NCBI GenBank assembly: GCA_947630135.1
Contig: CANRGH010000008.1
Coordinates: forward strand, 1-64,000
DNA: 64,000 bases
DNA from: an uncultured Monoglobus sp.
GTDB taxonomy: Bacteria; Bacillota; Clostridia; Monoglobales; Monoglobaceae
Direction: 5' to 3'
Shown: piece by piece, positions 53,599 to 62,162 of the stretch
Layout: each line of letters opens with the position of its first letter
Position numbering within the stretch: the stretch's first letter is position 1
Position numbers and translations under genes: made by a program
Notes under the pieces: generated by a model
Told to the model about the DNA's origin: nothing
Database searches by the model: none
Seen by the model: the letters and a program-made list of their open reading frames with translations, nothing else

Positions 53599-56217
53599 AT
53601 GGACAGAAAAAAATTATTGATTATAGACGGCAACAGCATTTTAAACAGGGCGTACTACGGGATAAGGCCGCTCACCGCGCCCGACGGCACGCCGACCAAC
53701 GCCGTTTACGGATTTTTAAACATTATGCTGAAATACCTCGACGAGGAAACTCCGGATTATCTGGGAGTGGCCTTTGACCTTAAGGCCCCGACCTTCCGTC
53801 ATAAGATGTATGACGAATACAAAGCCCAGCGCAAGCCGCCCGAGCCCGACTTTCTGGCGCAGATACCGATTATAAAGGAGGTGCTCGCGGCCATGGACTG
53901 CAAATGCGTGGAGCTTGAGGGCTTTGAGGCGGACGATATTATTGGCACGATCTCCCGCGTGTGCGACGAGAGCGGCATAGACTGCTCGATTTTGACGGGC
54001 GATAAGGACGATCTGCAGCTCGCGTCCGACAGCACAGTTATCAAGCTGGTCGTGACCCGTCGCGGCAGCACCGACACCACGCCCTATGACAGGGCGGCGG
54101 TCATTGAGGAATACGGCGTGACCCCGACGGAGTTCATAGACGTAAAGGCGCTGATGGGCGACCCCAGCGACAATATCCCCGGCATCAGGGGCGTGGGCTC
54201 GAAAACCGCGTTTGCGCTTGTTCAAGAGTATAAGAGCCTTGACAATATTTATGACAAGATAGACGAGATAGAGGTGAGCACTTCGGTCAGGAACAAGCTC
54301 AAGGCCGGAAAGGAGGCCGCTTATCTCAGCAAAACACTCGCGACGATCGTGCGCGACGTTCCCATTGATTTCGCGCTTGAGGATTACGCCTATAAGGCTC
54401 CCGACGGCCAAAAGCTCAAGGAGCTGTTCACGCGCCTCAACTTCAAGTCGTTTATGAAGCGTTTCAACTTCTCTCCCGCCGCCGAGAAGGAACCCGAAAA
54501 GATCAGCGCCGAGAGCAGACCGATCGCGCCCGACAAGGCGATTGAGCTTATCAAAAGCGCCGGAAGCGTGTGCTATGTTTTAAACCACGACACGGGCCGT
54601 ATGACCTTTTCCGCGGGCGGCGATGACGCGGCGTATGTGTTTGAGCCCGACAAAACGGCGCTTGAAAAAATATTCGCCGACGGTGACATAAAAAAGACGG
54701 GCTATGACTTAAAGCGCGATATACTTTACTTAAACTCAAAAGGCGTCGGATACGAGGGGCTCGGTTTTGACGCGCTTATCGCCGCGTATATCGACGACCC
54801 TGTCCGAAGCAAGTATGACATTGACCTTTTGTGCCTCGACTATCTGGGAATGACACTGAGCGGATTGGGCGCTGAAAACGAGGGCCAGATCTCGATGGAC
54901 AGCGGGTTTGATGACGAGGACAAGCTTGATGCCTGCGCTCTCGCGGCGGTTCGCGGCTTGAGTCGCGTGTTTGCCGAAAGGCTCGGGAAAAACGGTCAGG
55001 AGAGACTTTACTATGACATAGAGCTGCCGCTTATCAAGGTTCTGGCAGATATGCAGATAACGGGAATGTACGTTGACAAAAACGAGCTTTCGGCCTTCGG
55101 CGAAAAGCTGAAGTCGAGGATCGAGGTTCTGACCAAGAAGATATATGAGTACGCGGGCGAGGAGTTTAACATAAAATCCCCGTTCCAGCTGGGCGATATT
55201 TTGTTTGAAAAGCTTGCCCTGCCCCATGGTAAAAAGACAAAGCGCGGCTATTCCACCAACATAGAGGTGCTTAAAAAGCTCTCGGGCTCGCACCCGATAA
55301 TCGACGCGGTGATCGAGTACCGCTCGCTTACCAAGCTTGACTCCACCTACGTTGACGGGCTTATAGCGGTCATCAACAAAAAGACGGGCCGCATCCACTC
55401 GAGCTTTAACCAGACCGTGACAGCTACCGGACGAATAAGCAGCACCGAGCCGAATTTGCAGAACATTCCGGTGCGCACCGAGCTGGGCCGCGAGATACGG
55501 AAAATGTTCGCCGCCGAGGGCGAAAAGGTTCTGGTCGACGCCGACTATTCACAGATCGAGCTGAGAGTTCTGGCCGACATTTCGGGCGACAAAAACATGC
55601 GCGCCGCCTTCCTTGACGGAGCCGATATACACACCCGCACCGCGGCGCAGGTTTTCGGCGTGCCGATAAACGAGGTGACGACCACCATGCGTTTCAGGGC
55701 CAAGGCGGTAAACTTCGGAATAGTTTACGGCATCGGCGCGTTTTCTCTGGCGCAGGATCTGAAGGTCACGCGCAAGGAGGCCGACAAATATATCAACGAT
55801 TATTTGAATTATTATAAGGGCGTTGACGAGTACATGAAAAATATTGTCGAGAAGGCCAAGGAGGACGGCTATGTCAGCACCAAATACGGCCGTCGCCGCT
55901 ATATGCCAGAGCTTAAGGCGAGCAACGGAATAACCCGTGCCTTCGGCGAGAGAGTCGCGCGCAACGCGCCTATTCAGGGAACCGCGGCGGATATTATAAA
56001 GATCGCCATGGTTAACGTCTATCGGCGGCTCAAGGCCGAGGGGCTAAGATCCAAGCTCATTCTTCAGGTCCACGACGAGCTCATTGTCGAGGCCGAGCCC
56101 GAGGAGCGCGAAAAGGTCGAGGTTATCCTGCGCGAGGAGATGCAGAACGCCGCAAAGCTCAAGGTGCCGCTGACGGTTGACCTTAACTCGGGCAAGCGCT
56201 GGTACGATACAAAATAA
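53599..56217 (+). CDS. polA: DNA polymerase I
   Basis: The 872-residue protein has a 5'-3' nuclease domain (LLIIDGNSILNRAYYGIRPL, ADDIIGTISRVCDESGIDCS, ILTGDKDDLQLASDSTVIKL, LMGDPSDNIPGIRGVGSKTA), a degenerate 3'-5' exonuclease-like middle (residues about 300-470), and the polymerase with motif A KVLVDADYSQIELRVLADIS, motif B RFRAKAVNFGIVYGIGAF and motif C KLILQVHDELIVEAEPEE. The first exonuclease motif (DxE) is absent, so proofreading is expected to be lost, as in other Firmicutes. It fills gaps and removes RNA primers. A GGAACGATC segment precedes the ATG. Confidence 0.96.
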   Translation: MDRKKLLIIDGNSILNRAYYGIRPLTAPDGTPTNAVYGFLNIMLKYLDEETPDYLGVAFDLKAPTFRHKMYDEYKAQRKPPEPDFLAQIPIIKEVLAAMDCKCVELEGFEADDIIGTISRVCDESGIDCSILTGDKDDLQLASDSTVIKLVVTRRGSTDTTPYDRAAVIEEYGVTPTEFIDVKALMGDPSDNIPGIRGVGSKTAFALVQEYKSLDNIYDKIDEIEVSTSVRNKLKAGKEAAYLSKTLATIVRDVPIDFALEDYAYKAPDGQKLKELFTRLNFKSFMKRFNFSPAAEKEPEKISAESRPIAPDKAIELIKSAGSVCYVLNHDTGRMTFSAGGDDAAYVFEPDKTALEKIFADGDIKKTGYDLKRDILYLNSKGVGYEGLGFDALIAAYIDDPVRSKYDIDLLCLDYLGMTLSGLGAENEGQISMDSGFDDEDKLDACALAAVRGLSRVFAERLGKNGQERLYYDIELPLIKVLADMQITGMYVDKNELSAFGEKLKSRIEVLTKKIYEYAGEEFNIKSPFQLGDILFEKLALPHGKKTKRGYSTNIEVLKKLSGSHPIIDAVIEYRSLTKLDSTYVDGLIAVINKKTGRIHSSFNQTVTATGRISSTEPNLQNIPVRTELGREIRKMFAAEGEKVLVDADYSQIELRVLADISGDKNMRAAFLDGADIHTRTAAQVFGVPINEVTTTMRFRAKAVNFGIVYGIGAFSLAQDLKVTRKEADKYINDYLNYYKGVDEYMKNIVEKAKEDGYVSTKYGRRRYMPELKASNGITRAFGERVARNAPIQGTAADIIKIAMVNVYRRLKAEGLRSKLILQVHDELIVEAEPEEREKVEVILREEMQNAAKLKVPLTVDLNSGKRWYDTK

Positions 56218-56222
56218 CAATT

Positions 56223-56303
56223 TGGTTACATTATGCTAATTATTGGGTTATTTTCATAACCACGGACATATTATGTGATATAATACAATCGGGTTATTTT
56301 AGA
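56223..56303 (+). promoter_or_regulatory. Promoter region of coaE with GGGTTATTTT repeats
   Basis: TATAAT lies at 56279-56284 without a good -35 box. GGGTTATTTT occurs at about 56245 and 56291, and GGTTACATTA at 56224. The first copy is part of an inverted repeat, GGTTAT-TTTC-ATAACC. The repeats flank the -10 box and could bind a regulator. Confidence 0.4.
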
Positions 56304-56322
56304 AACAAAGGAGTGACGGTGT

Positions 56323-56922
56323 TTGATCCTTGGGCTGACCGGCGGCACGGGCGCGGGAAAGAGCGCGGCGGCGGAGATGTTCCGTGGCCTCGGCGCTTAT
56401 GTCTCGGACGCCGACAAAATATCGCGCGGTATTCTGGAAAAGGGCAAGCCCGCTTATGACGAGACCGTGCGGCGGTTCGGAAAAGGTGTTTTAAACGCCG
56501 ACGGGACCGTTAACAGAAAGGCTCTCGCGGCGATCGTTTTTAACGACAAAAAAGAGCTTGAGGCCTTAAATCAAATCACTCACAAATATATTTTTGAGGA
56601 AGCGGAGCGGGAGATAGGCGCCGCCGTGAAAAGCGGCAAATATCCCGTAATCGTGATCGACGCGCCTCTGCTGTTTTCCGACGATTTTAAGATCAGATAC
56701 GACAGGTCAGCCGCGGTTATCGCGGATGACGAGATACGGATAAAACGGATAATGAGCCGCGACGGCATGACGAGAGGCGAGGCGGAGGCGCGGATGAAGA
56801 ACCAGCTCTCAAACGCCGAGCTTATCGCCCGCGCGGATTATGTCATTGAGAACAACCGCGGCGTCCGCGAGCTTGAGCAAGAGGTCAAAAACCTTTATGA
56901 AAGGCTGATTAAACAAATATGA
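56323..56922 (+). CDS. coaE: Dephospho-CoA kinase
   Basis: The 199-residue enzyme adds the 3' phosphate to dephospho-CoA, the last step of CoA synthesis. It has the Walker A MILGLTGGTGAGKSAAAEMF at the very start, then VSDADKISRGILEKGKPAYD, YPVIVIDAPLLFSDDFKIRY and RIKRIMSRDGMTRGEAEARM with the lid arginines. The start is TTG 56323, about 10 bases after AAAGGAGTG. polA next to coaE is a common order in Firmicutes. Its TGA overlaps the ATG of the transglycosylase gene. Confidence 0.94.
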   Translation: MILGLTGGTGAGKSAAAEMFRGLGAYVSDADKISRGILEKGKPAYDETVRRFGKGVLNADGTVNRKALAAIVFNDKKELEALNQITHKYIFEEAEREIGAAVKSGKYPVIVIDAPLLFSDDFKIRYDRSAAVIADDEIRIKRIMSRDGMTRGEAEARMKNQLSNAELIARADYVIENNRGVRELEQEVKNLYERLIKQI

Positions 56923-57593
56923 GACAATCAACACGCGGCAGGCCGGTCGGCCGCAGACCGTCCGGCCGCAGACCATCCGGCCGCAAACGGAAAAAGAGCC
57001 GCGGCTGTGTGACGGCGGTATTCATAATCGCCCTTATCGCGCTTATAATATACGGCGGGTTCCGCCTTTACGGAATGATCGACGACCGTCTGGCGGCTTT
57101 GGGAAACGAGCTTATGCAGCGCCAGTACCCTGTCAAATACGAGAGCGTCGTTGAAAAATACGCCGATAAATATGATATGGACAAGTATCTTATTTACGCG
57201 GTGATAAGAACCGAGAGCAAGTTCGACCAATACGCCGTGTCGGACGCGGGTGCCTACGGGCTTATGCAAATTCAGGAGGAAACCGCCTCGGACTGCGCCA
57301 AAAAGCTTGATATGAGGCTTGACCTGCCCGACGATCTGTACCAGCCGGATATTAACATACATATCGGCACATATTATCTGTCATGGCTGCTTGAGCGTTA
57401 CGACGGCAGCATAAGCGTAGCTGTCGCGGCCTACAACGGCGGCATAGGAAACGTTGATGAGTGGCTCAAGAGCGAGGAATATTCCGACGGCAGCGGAGGA
57501 CTTGACAATATTCCGTTCTCCCAGACCGCGGGCTACGTCGAGGGAGTCAACAGTTCGTATGAAAAATATAAAGAACTGTATAGCAACAAGTAG
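56919..57593 (+). CDS. Lytic transglycosylase (SLT family), membrane-anchored
   Basis: The 224-residue protein has a basic N-terminal tail with a threefold repeat of GRRPSGR type (residues 6-25), a membrane helix (AVFIIALIALIIYGGFRLYG) and an extracellular SLT domain: the catalytic Glu in YAVIRTESKFDQYAVSDAGA, YGLMQIQEETASDCAKKL, and VAVAAYNGGIGNVDEWL. It would cleave peptidoglycan glycan strands to anhydromuropeptides. The gene overlaps coaE, a frequent arrangement in Clostridia. The N-terminal repeats come from a short tandem DNA repeat (56938-56990). Confidence 0.93.
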   Translation: MRQSTRGRPVGRRPSGRRPSGRKRKKSRGCVTAVFIIALIALIIYGGFRLYGMIDDRLAALGNELMQRQYPVKYESVVEKYADKYDMDKYLIYAVIRTESKFDQYAVSDAGAYGLMQIQEETASDCAKKLDMRLDLPDDLYQPDINIHIGTYYLSWLLERYDGSISVAVAAYNGGIGNVDEWLKSEEYSDGSGGLDNIPFSQTAGYVEGVNSSYEKYKELYSNK

Positions 57594-57681
57594 CGAATAG
57601 CGAATACGCGGAATTACAAAATCCGCACACTCAATACACTAATCACTAATAACTATGTTTGGGGGCGGATATTATCCGCCC
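57592..57681. repeat. Dispersed short repeat and GGGCGGATATTATCCGCCC palindrome, copy 2
   Basis: After the transglycosylase stop come TAGCGAATAGCGAATACGCG and, further on, ACTAATCACTAATAAC, which matches the opposite strand of the repeat in the 23S-5S spacer. The 19-base palindrome GGGCGGATATTATCCGCCC follows at 57663-57681, identical to the copy at 13954. Nothing else is coded here. Confidence 0.6.
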
Positions 57682-57718
57682 GAAAATAATATTCTATAAA
57701 CCGAAAGGAGCAAAAACC

Positions 57719-59131
57719 ATGTCAAAAACCCTGCTTAATAAAAACAACAATAACAAATTTTCCGAACTGACCGCGGCCGAGGCCAAGAGCATGAACGCCT
57801 ACTGCGAGGATTACAAAGCTTTTCTTGACAAGGCCAAGACCGAGCGTGAGTTCGCTCACGAGGCGGGAAAATATCTCGAGGATAACGGCTTTAAGCCGCT
57901 TGAGTCAAAGGACAAGCTGAAGCCAGGCGACCGCGTTTATACCATAAACCGCGGCAAGGGCGTGCTGGCCGCGGTGATCGGCGCGCGACCGATAACCGAG
58001 GGCGTTACGATAGTGGGCGCGCACATTGACTCGCCCCGTCTTGACTTAAAGCCCAACCCGCTGTATGAGGACGGCCACTTTGCCTTTTTTAAGACCCATT
58101 ACTACGGAGGAATAAAAAAATACCAGTGGACGACCGTTCCTCTGGCGCTCCACGGCGTGGCGACACTTGAGGACGGGACCCAGATCAAGATAAGCGTCGG
58201 CGAGAAAGACGGCGACCCGACATTTATGGTGACCGATCTTCTGATCCACTTCGCCAAGGACCAGATGCAGAAAAAGCTTATCGAGGCAATTCCCGGCGAG
58301 AGCCTTAACATAATCCTCGGCAACGCCGAATATGACGGCAAGGACGATGAGGGCGAGGAAATAAAGGAAAAGGTAAAATACAACATATTAAAGCTGCTCA
58401 GCGACAAATACGATATTTGCGAGGAGGACTTCATCAGCGCTGAGATCGAGGCGGTTCCCGCGTACAAGGCAAAGGACCTCGGTCTTGACCGCAGCATGGT
58501 CGCGGCCTACGGCCATGACGACCGCGTATGCTCATACGGCGCTTTAAGGGCGGTGGCCGATCTTAACAGACCGACCCACACCGCCGTGTGCCTGCTGGTT
58601 GATAAGGAGGAGATCGGCAGCGTGGGCAACACGGGTATGCGCTCGAGATATTTTGAAAACACGCTGGCCAAGATAATCGACAAGCGCGAGGACGGTTACA
58701 GCGATCTCAAGCTGCGCGAGACCATGTCAAACTCGGTGTGCATTTCGGCCGACGTCTGCGCGGCGTTCGATCCGGGCTGGCCCGAGGCGGCCGAGAAGCA
58801 CAATATTCCCGTTATCAACGGCGGCCTCGGCGTTATGAAATACAGCGGCTCGGGCGGAAAAAGCGGCGCCAGCGACGCGGGCGCGGAGCTTATGGCCAAG
58901 CTGAGAAAGATATTCAACGAAGGCGGCATAAAATGGCAGGCGGGAGAGCTCGGCAAGGTTGACGGCGGCGGCGGCGGCACGATCGCGGGCTTTGTCGCGA
59001 ACCTTGACATTGAGGTCGTCGACGTCGGCGTTCCTCTGCTTTCGATGCATTCGCCGTACGAAAGCGCCGGAAAGCTTGATATTTACATGGCCTATAAGGG
59101 CTACAAAGCGTTTTTTGACAGAAAGGATTAA
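57719..59131 (+). CDS. M18-family aminopeptidase
   Basis: The 470-residue protein matches the M18 (aspartyl/aminopeptidase I) family: VTIVGAHIDSPRLDLKPNPL with the metal His and Asp, HFAFFKTHYYGGIKKYQWTT, VAAYGHDDRVCSYGALRAVA, VCLLVDKEEIGSVGNTGMRS with the catalytic Glu pair, and VPLLSMHSPYESAGKLDIYM with the last His. M18 enzymes are cytosolic oligomers that remove N-terminal residues from peptides. It joins the two M42 genes as a third peptidase in the area. AAAGGAGCAAAAACC precedes ATG 57719; the longer frame covers the palindromic repeat. Confidence 0.94.
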   Translation: MSKTLLNKNNNNKFSELTAAEAKSMNAYCEDYKAFLDKAKTEREFAHEAGKYLEDNGFKPLESKDKLKPGDRVYTINRGKGVLAAVIGARPITEGVTIVGAHIDSPRLDLKPNPLYEDGHFAFFKTHYYGGIKKYQWTTVPLALHGVATLEDGTQIKISVGEKDGDPTFMVTDLLIHFAKDQMQKKLIEAIPGESLNIILGNAEYDGKDDEGEEIKEKVKYNILKLLSDKYDICEEDFISAEIEAVPAYKAKDLGLDRSMVAAYGHDDRVCSYGALRAVADLNRPTHTAVCLLVDKEEIGSVGNTGMRSRYFENTLAKIIDKREDGYSDLKLRETMSNSVCISADVCAAFDPGWPEAAEKHNIPVINGGLGVMKYSGSGGKSGASDAGAELMAKLRKIFNEGGIKWQAGELGKVDGGGGGTIAGFVANLDIEVVDVGVPLLSMHSPYESAGKLDIYMAYKGYKAFFDRKD

Positions 59132-59190
59132 AGGCGGGGCGGAAATATTCCGCCTTGCCCGAGAATATACACGAAAGGTGAGGTAAACTT

Positions 59191-61641
59191 ATGAAAAACG
59201 GAATTTTAAAAAGAACATTCGCGGCGGCGCTGTCGGCGGCGCTGCTGTTTTCGTGCGCGTCGGCTGCGGAGGCGGACAAGCCCCACGCGGCGGAGATAAA
59301 CGTGAAGATGACGGTCTCAAACCCGGTCGCGGGCATAACCGCGGGCGACGAGGCCTATGTCAGAGTGGAGCTGAGCTCGCCCGATAACGAGATCTATGCT
59401 TATGAGCTGGGTCTTGAGTACGACGGCGGCTATCTTACATATTCGGGCGCCGAAGGAGGACTCGGCGGAGGCGCGGTGAGCGCCAGGGCCGAGGAGAGCG
59501 GCAGGGTCAAGGTCGCTTTCAGCAACACAGGCGGCTCGAGCGGATCAAACACCGTCCGCGCCACGCTCAGGTTCAGGACAAGCCGAAATGGAACCGCCGC
59601 TGTCGCGGTAAAAGAGGCGGCCATTGTGACTCCCGACATGAGCTATAAGGAATACGAAGGCTTAAACGAGAGTCTAAATCTCACGATAAAATCAAAGTCG
59701 ACCGCGGGCTCGTCCGGCGGAGGAGGCGGCGGATTTTCTGGTGGCTATACCGGTGGCGGAGGCACGTTTTCGGTCAGCGGCCCCGGCAACACCGTGACCT
59801 CGGTTTCGCAGCCGATGGAATTTGTTGACCCGGCGTCAAGCGCCGAGCCGACGCTGATCTTCAACGATCTTGACGGCTTTGAGTGGGCGGTCCCCGCCAT
59901 AACCGATCTGCATGCGCGCGGCGTGGCAAACGGCTATGACGACGGCGGTTTCCACCCGGGCAGCAGCGTTACGCGCGCGGAGTTCTGCAAGTTCATCACG
60001 GCGGGCCTCGGCATCGCGCTTCCCGAAACGCCCGAGACGGCGTTCGGCGATGTGGCGGCCGATGAATGGTACGCGCCGTATATCGCGGCCGCGGCGGAGC
60101 TTAAGATAGTGAACGGCTATGACGGCGGCGAGTTCAGGCCGGACAATGACATAACCCGCGAGGAGGCCGCGGCGATGATCTGCCGCGCGGCGGACTCTCT
60201 CGGTGTTGCGCTCGCCGAGACGAGGCTTAACATAAATTTTAAGGATGAAAGCGAAATTCAGGATATATTTGTGGGCTATGTTGACAAGCTCTACACCGTG
60301 GGCATAATCAGCGGTGATGATGACGGATATTTCCGTCCGGCCGACAGCTTGAGCCGAGCCGAGACGGCGCAGATGATCGACAATCTGATCAAAGCCCTTG
60401 AGCCCGAGCCGACCGAGATGCCCGAAATCGAGCCGACCGAGAGCGGCGCGCCCGAAATTGCCGATGAGGAGGTTTCTCCGAAAGGCGCGAGAATGGTTAA
60501 AGCCGCAGATGAGCCGGAGACCGCGGACGGCGCAAAAGAGAGCGCGGAACCCGAAATGACGTCGGAACCGAGCGAGACGAGCGAGCCCGAAGCGACGGTC
60601 ACGGAAGAACCGAAGCCCACGGAAGAACCGACGGCAACGAATGAGCCGACGGCAACGGAAAATCCCGATGCAACCGAGGGACTGTCCGCCACGGAAAAAC
60701 CCGAAACAACCAAGGAGCCGTCCGCAACCGACGGGCCGTTTAAGGCGGATGTCGTTTTCGGCTGCGCCGGCACCGACGAGCTTTATTCGTTCTCCAATCT
60801 TTACGCTTACAATATTCCGGACGACGGCAGCCGAAGCGCGTTTTATGACGACTTCACGACCTTCCAGAGGCCGGCAGCGGGCGAGGCCGAGGCGGTTTAT
60901 AAAATACCGTACGCCGAAAATGTCCGCGTGACCGCGTATTTTTACGCGGGTGAGCCTTTAAAGGACTTTGCCTTTGCGTCGTCTGCGGACGGCGAGACAT
61001 GGAACGCGCGGGAGTTTTTAGCCGATTATCTTGAGGCCGAGGGCAAATGGACGCGCGCGGTTTATTCGGTCCGCGTTCCCGACAGCGAGCCGTACATAAA
61101 GATGATATTCCCCGAGACGGTCAACTGGTGGACGCCGCTCATATCCGAGGTTTCGGCCGAGGTTGGCGCGGCGCGGCCCGAGAAAATAATTATCGACGGC
61201 GCGAGCGAGCTTATTATTCCGAACTATGACAGCGCGGAATACAAATTCTCCGCTCGCCTTGCGGATCAGATCGGAGAGACGGTAGATGAGCCCGTAAAGC
61301 TTTCGATTAAGGACAGCGATATTTCCGGCCTTTCTATCTCGGACGACGGCGTTGTCGTGATAGACAGCGGATTTTCCGACGGGGCAAAATTCACGATTTT
61401 GGCCGAGGCAGGCGGATTTTCAGCCGAGCTTCCCGTCACGCTCAAGGCGGCCCTCGCGGGCGACTTAAACGGCGACGGCAAGGTGACAAGCGCTGACACC
61501 GAGATCGCGCTCAAAAACTATGACAAGCGCGACACCGACGCGTCATGGGCTGATTATCGCGACGGAGACATAAACCGAGACGGCAAAATAAGCGTCATTG
61601 ACATAGCGTATATTTCAAAAAAAGGCGGCGATCAATTTTGA
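59191..61641 (+). CDS. Surface protein with cohesin-like, SLH and dockerin modules
   Basis: The 816-residue protein has a signal peptide (LKRTFAAALSAALLFSCASA). Modules in order: a cohesin-like domain (about 34-168: KMTVSNPVAGITAGDEAYVR, YAYELGLEYDGGYLTYSGAE, VAFSNTGGSSGSNTVRATLR); a Gly-rich hinge (172-192); three S-layer homology repeats (about 224-400: HARGVANGYDDGGFHPGSSV, TRAEFCKFITAGLG, LKIVNGYDGGEFRPDNDITR, GIISGDDDGYFRPADSLSRA); a Glu/Pro/Thr linker (403-516); a jelly-roll-like domain (518-662); an Ig-like segment; and a C-terminal dockerin with two calcium loops (GDLNGDGKVTSADTEIAL and GDINRDGKISVIDIAYIS). It could hold and be held by other proteins at the cell wall. The stop overlaps the nrdG start. 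Confidence 0.88.
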   Translation: MKNGILKRTFAAALSAALLFSCASAAEADKPHAAEINVKMTVSNPVAGITAGDEAYVRVELSSPDNEIYAYELGLEYDGGYLTYSGAEGGLGGGAVSARAEESGRVKVAFSNTGGSSGSNTVRATLRFRTSRNGTAAVAVKEAAIVTPDMSYKEYEGLNESLNLTIKSKSTAGSSGGGGGGFSGGYTGGGGTFSVSGPGNTVTSVSQPMEFVDPASSAEPTLIFNDLDGFEWAVPAITDLHARGVANGYDDGGFHPGSSVTRAEFCKFITAGLGIALPETPETAFGDVAADEWYAPYIAAAAELKIVNGYDGGEFRPDNDITREEAAAMICRAADSLGVALAETRLNINFKDESEIQDIFVGYVDKLYTVGIISGDDDGYFRPADSLSRAETAQMIDNLIKALEPEPTEMPEIEPTESGAPEIADEEVSPKGARMVKAADEPETADGAKESAEPEMTSEPSETSEPEATVTEEPKPTEEPTATNEPTATENPDATEGLSATEKPETTKEPSATDGPFKADVVFGCAGTDELYSFSNLYAYNIPDDGSRSAFYDDFTTFQRPAAGEAEAVYKIPYAENVRVTAYFYAGEPLKDFAFASSADGETWNAREFLADYLEAEGKWTRAVYSVRVPDSEPYIKMIFPETVNWWTPLISEVSAEVGAARPEKIIIDGASELIIPNYDSAEYKFSARLADQIGETVDEPVKLSIKDSDISGLSISDDGVVVIDSGFSDGAKFTILAEAGGFSAELPVTLKAALAGDLNGDGKVTSADTEIALKNYDKRDTDASWADYRDGDINRDGKISVIDIAYISKKGGDQF

Positions 61642-62147
61642 GTAAACTGAATGTGGCGGGCGTCGTTCCCGAGTCTATAACCGACGGCGAGGGCATAAGG
61701 TATGTGCTTTTCGTGCAAGGCTGCCCGCATCACTGTCCGGGCTGCCACAACCCCGAGACCCACAGCTTTGAGGGCGGGACCGAGACCGATATTGAGGACA
61801 TATATCGGGAGTTTAAGAAAAATCCGCTGCTCAGCGGCATAACCTTCTCGGGCGGCGAGCCGTTCTGCCAGTCGGGCCCTTTGGCGGATTTGGGCGAAAT
61901 GGTGGTCGGCGGAGGAAAAAATGTGACGGTTTTTTCGGGCTACACGATCGAGCAGTTGCTTGAGATGGGGAAGAAAAACCCCGATATTATGCGGCTTTTA
62001 AACATTGCCGACGTGCTGATCGACGGCAGGTTCGTGCTCGCCGAAAAGAGCTTGACCTTAAGGTTCCGCGGCAGCAGGAACCAGAGAATGATCGACCTTA
62101 AAAAGACGCTTAAGGACGGCGGAAAAACAATATATACTTTTGAATAA
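61638..62147 (+). CDS. nrdG: Anaerobic ribonucleotide reductase activating protein
   Basis: The 169-residue radical SAM enzyme has the cluster motif in YVLFVQGCPHHCPGCHNPET (CxxxCxxC), the SAM-binding GITFSGGEPFCQSGPLADLG, and a C-terminal RFVLAEKSLTLRFRGSRNQR typical of NrdG. It makes the glycyl radical on the class III reductase NrdD; nrdD is not in the window. The start is TTG 61638, overlapping the stop of the preceding surface-protein gene, with no ATG nearby; translation may be coupled. A stand-alone radical SAM activase for another glycyl-radical enzyme is a weaker alternative. Confidence 0.9.
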   Translation: MSKLNVAGVVPESITDGEGIRYVLFVQGCPHHCPGCHNPETHSFEGGTETDIEDIYREFKKNPLLSGITFSGGEPFCQSGPLADLGEMVVGGGKNVTVFSGYTIEQLLEMGKKNPDIMRLLNIADVLIDGRFVLAEKSLTLRFRGSRNQRMIDLKKTLKDGGKTIYTFE

Positions 62148-62162
62148 CGGGAGAATGGAACT

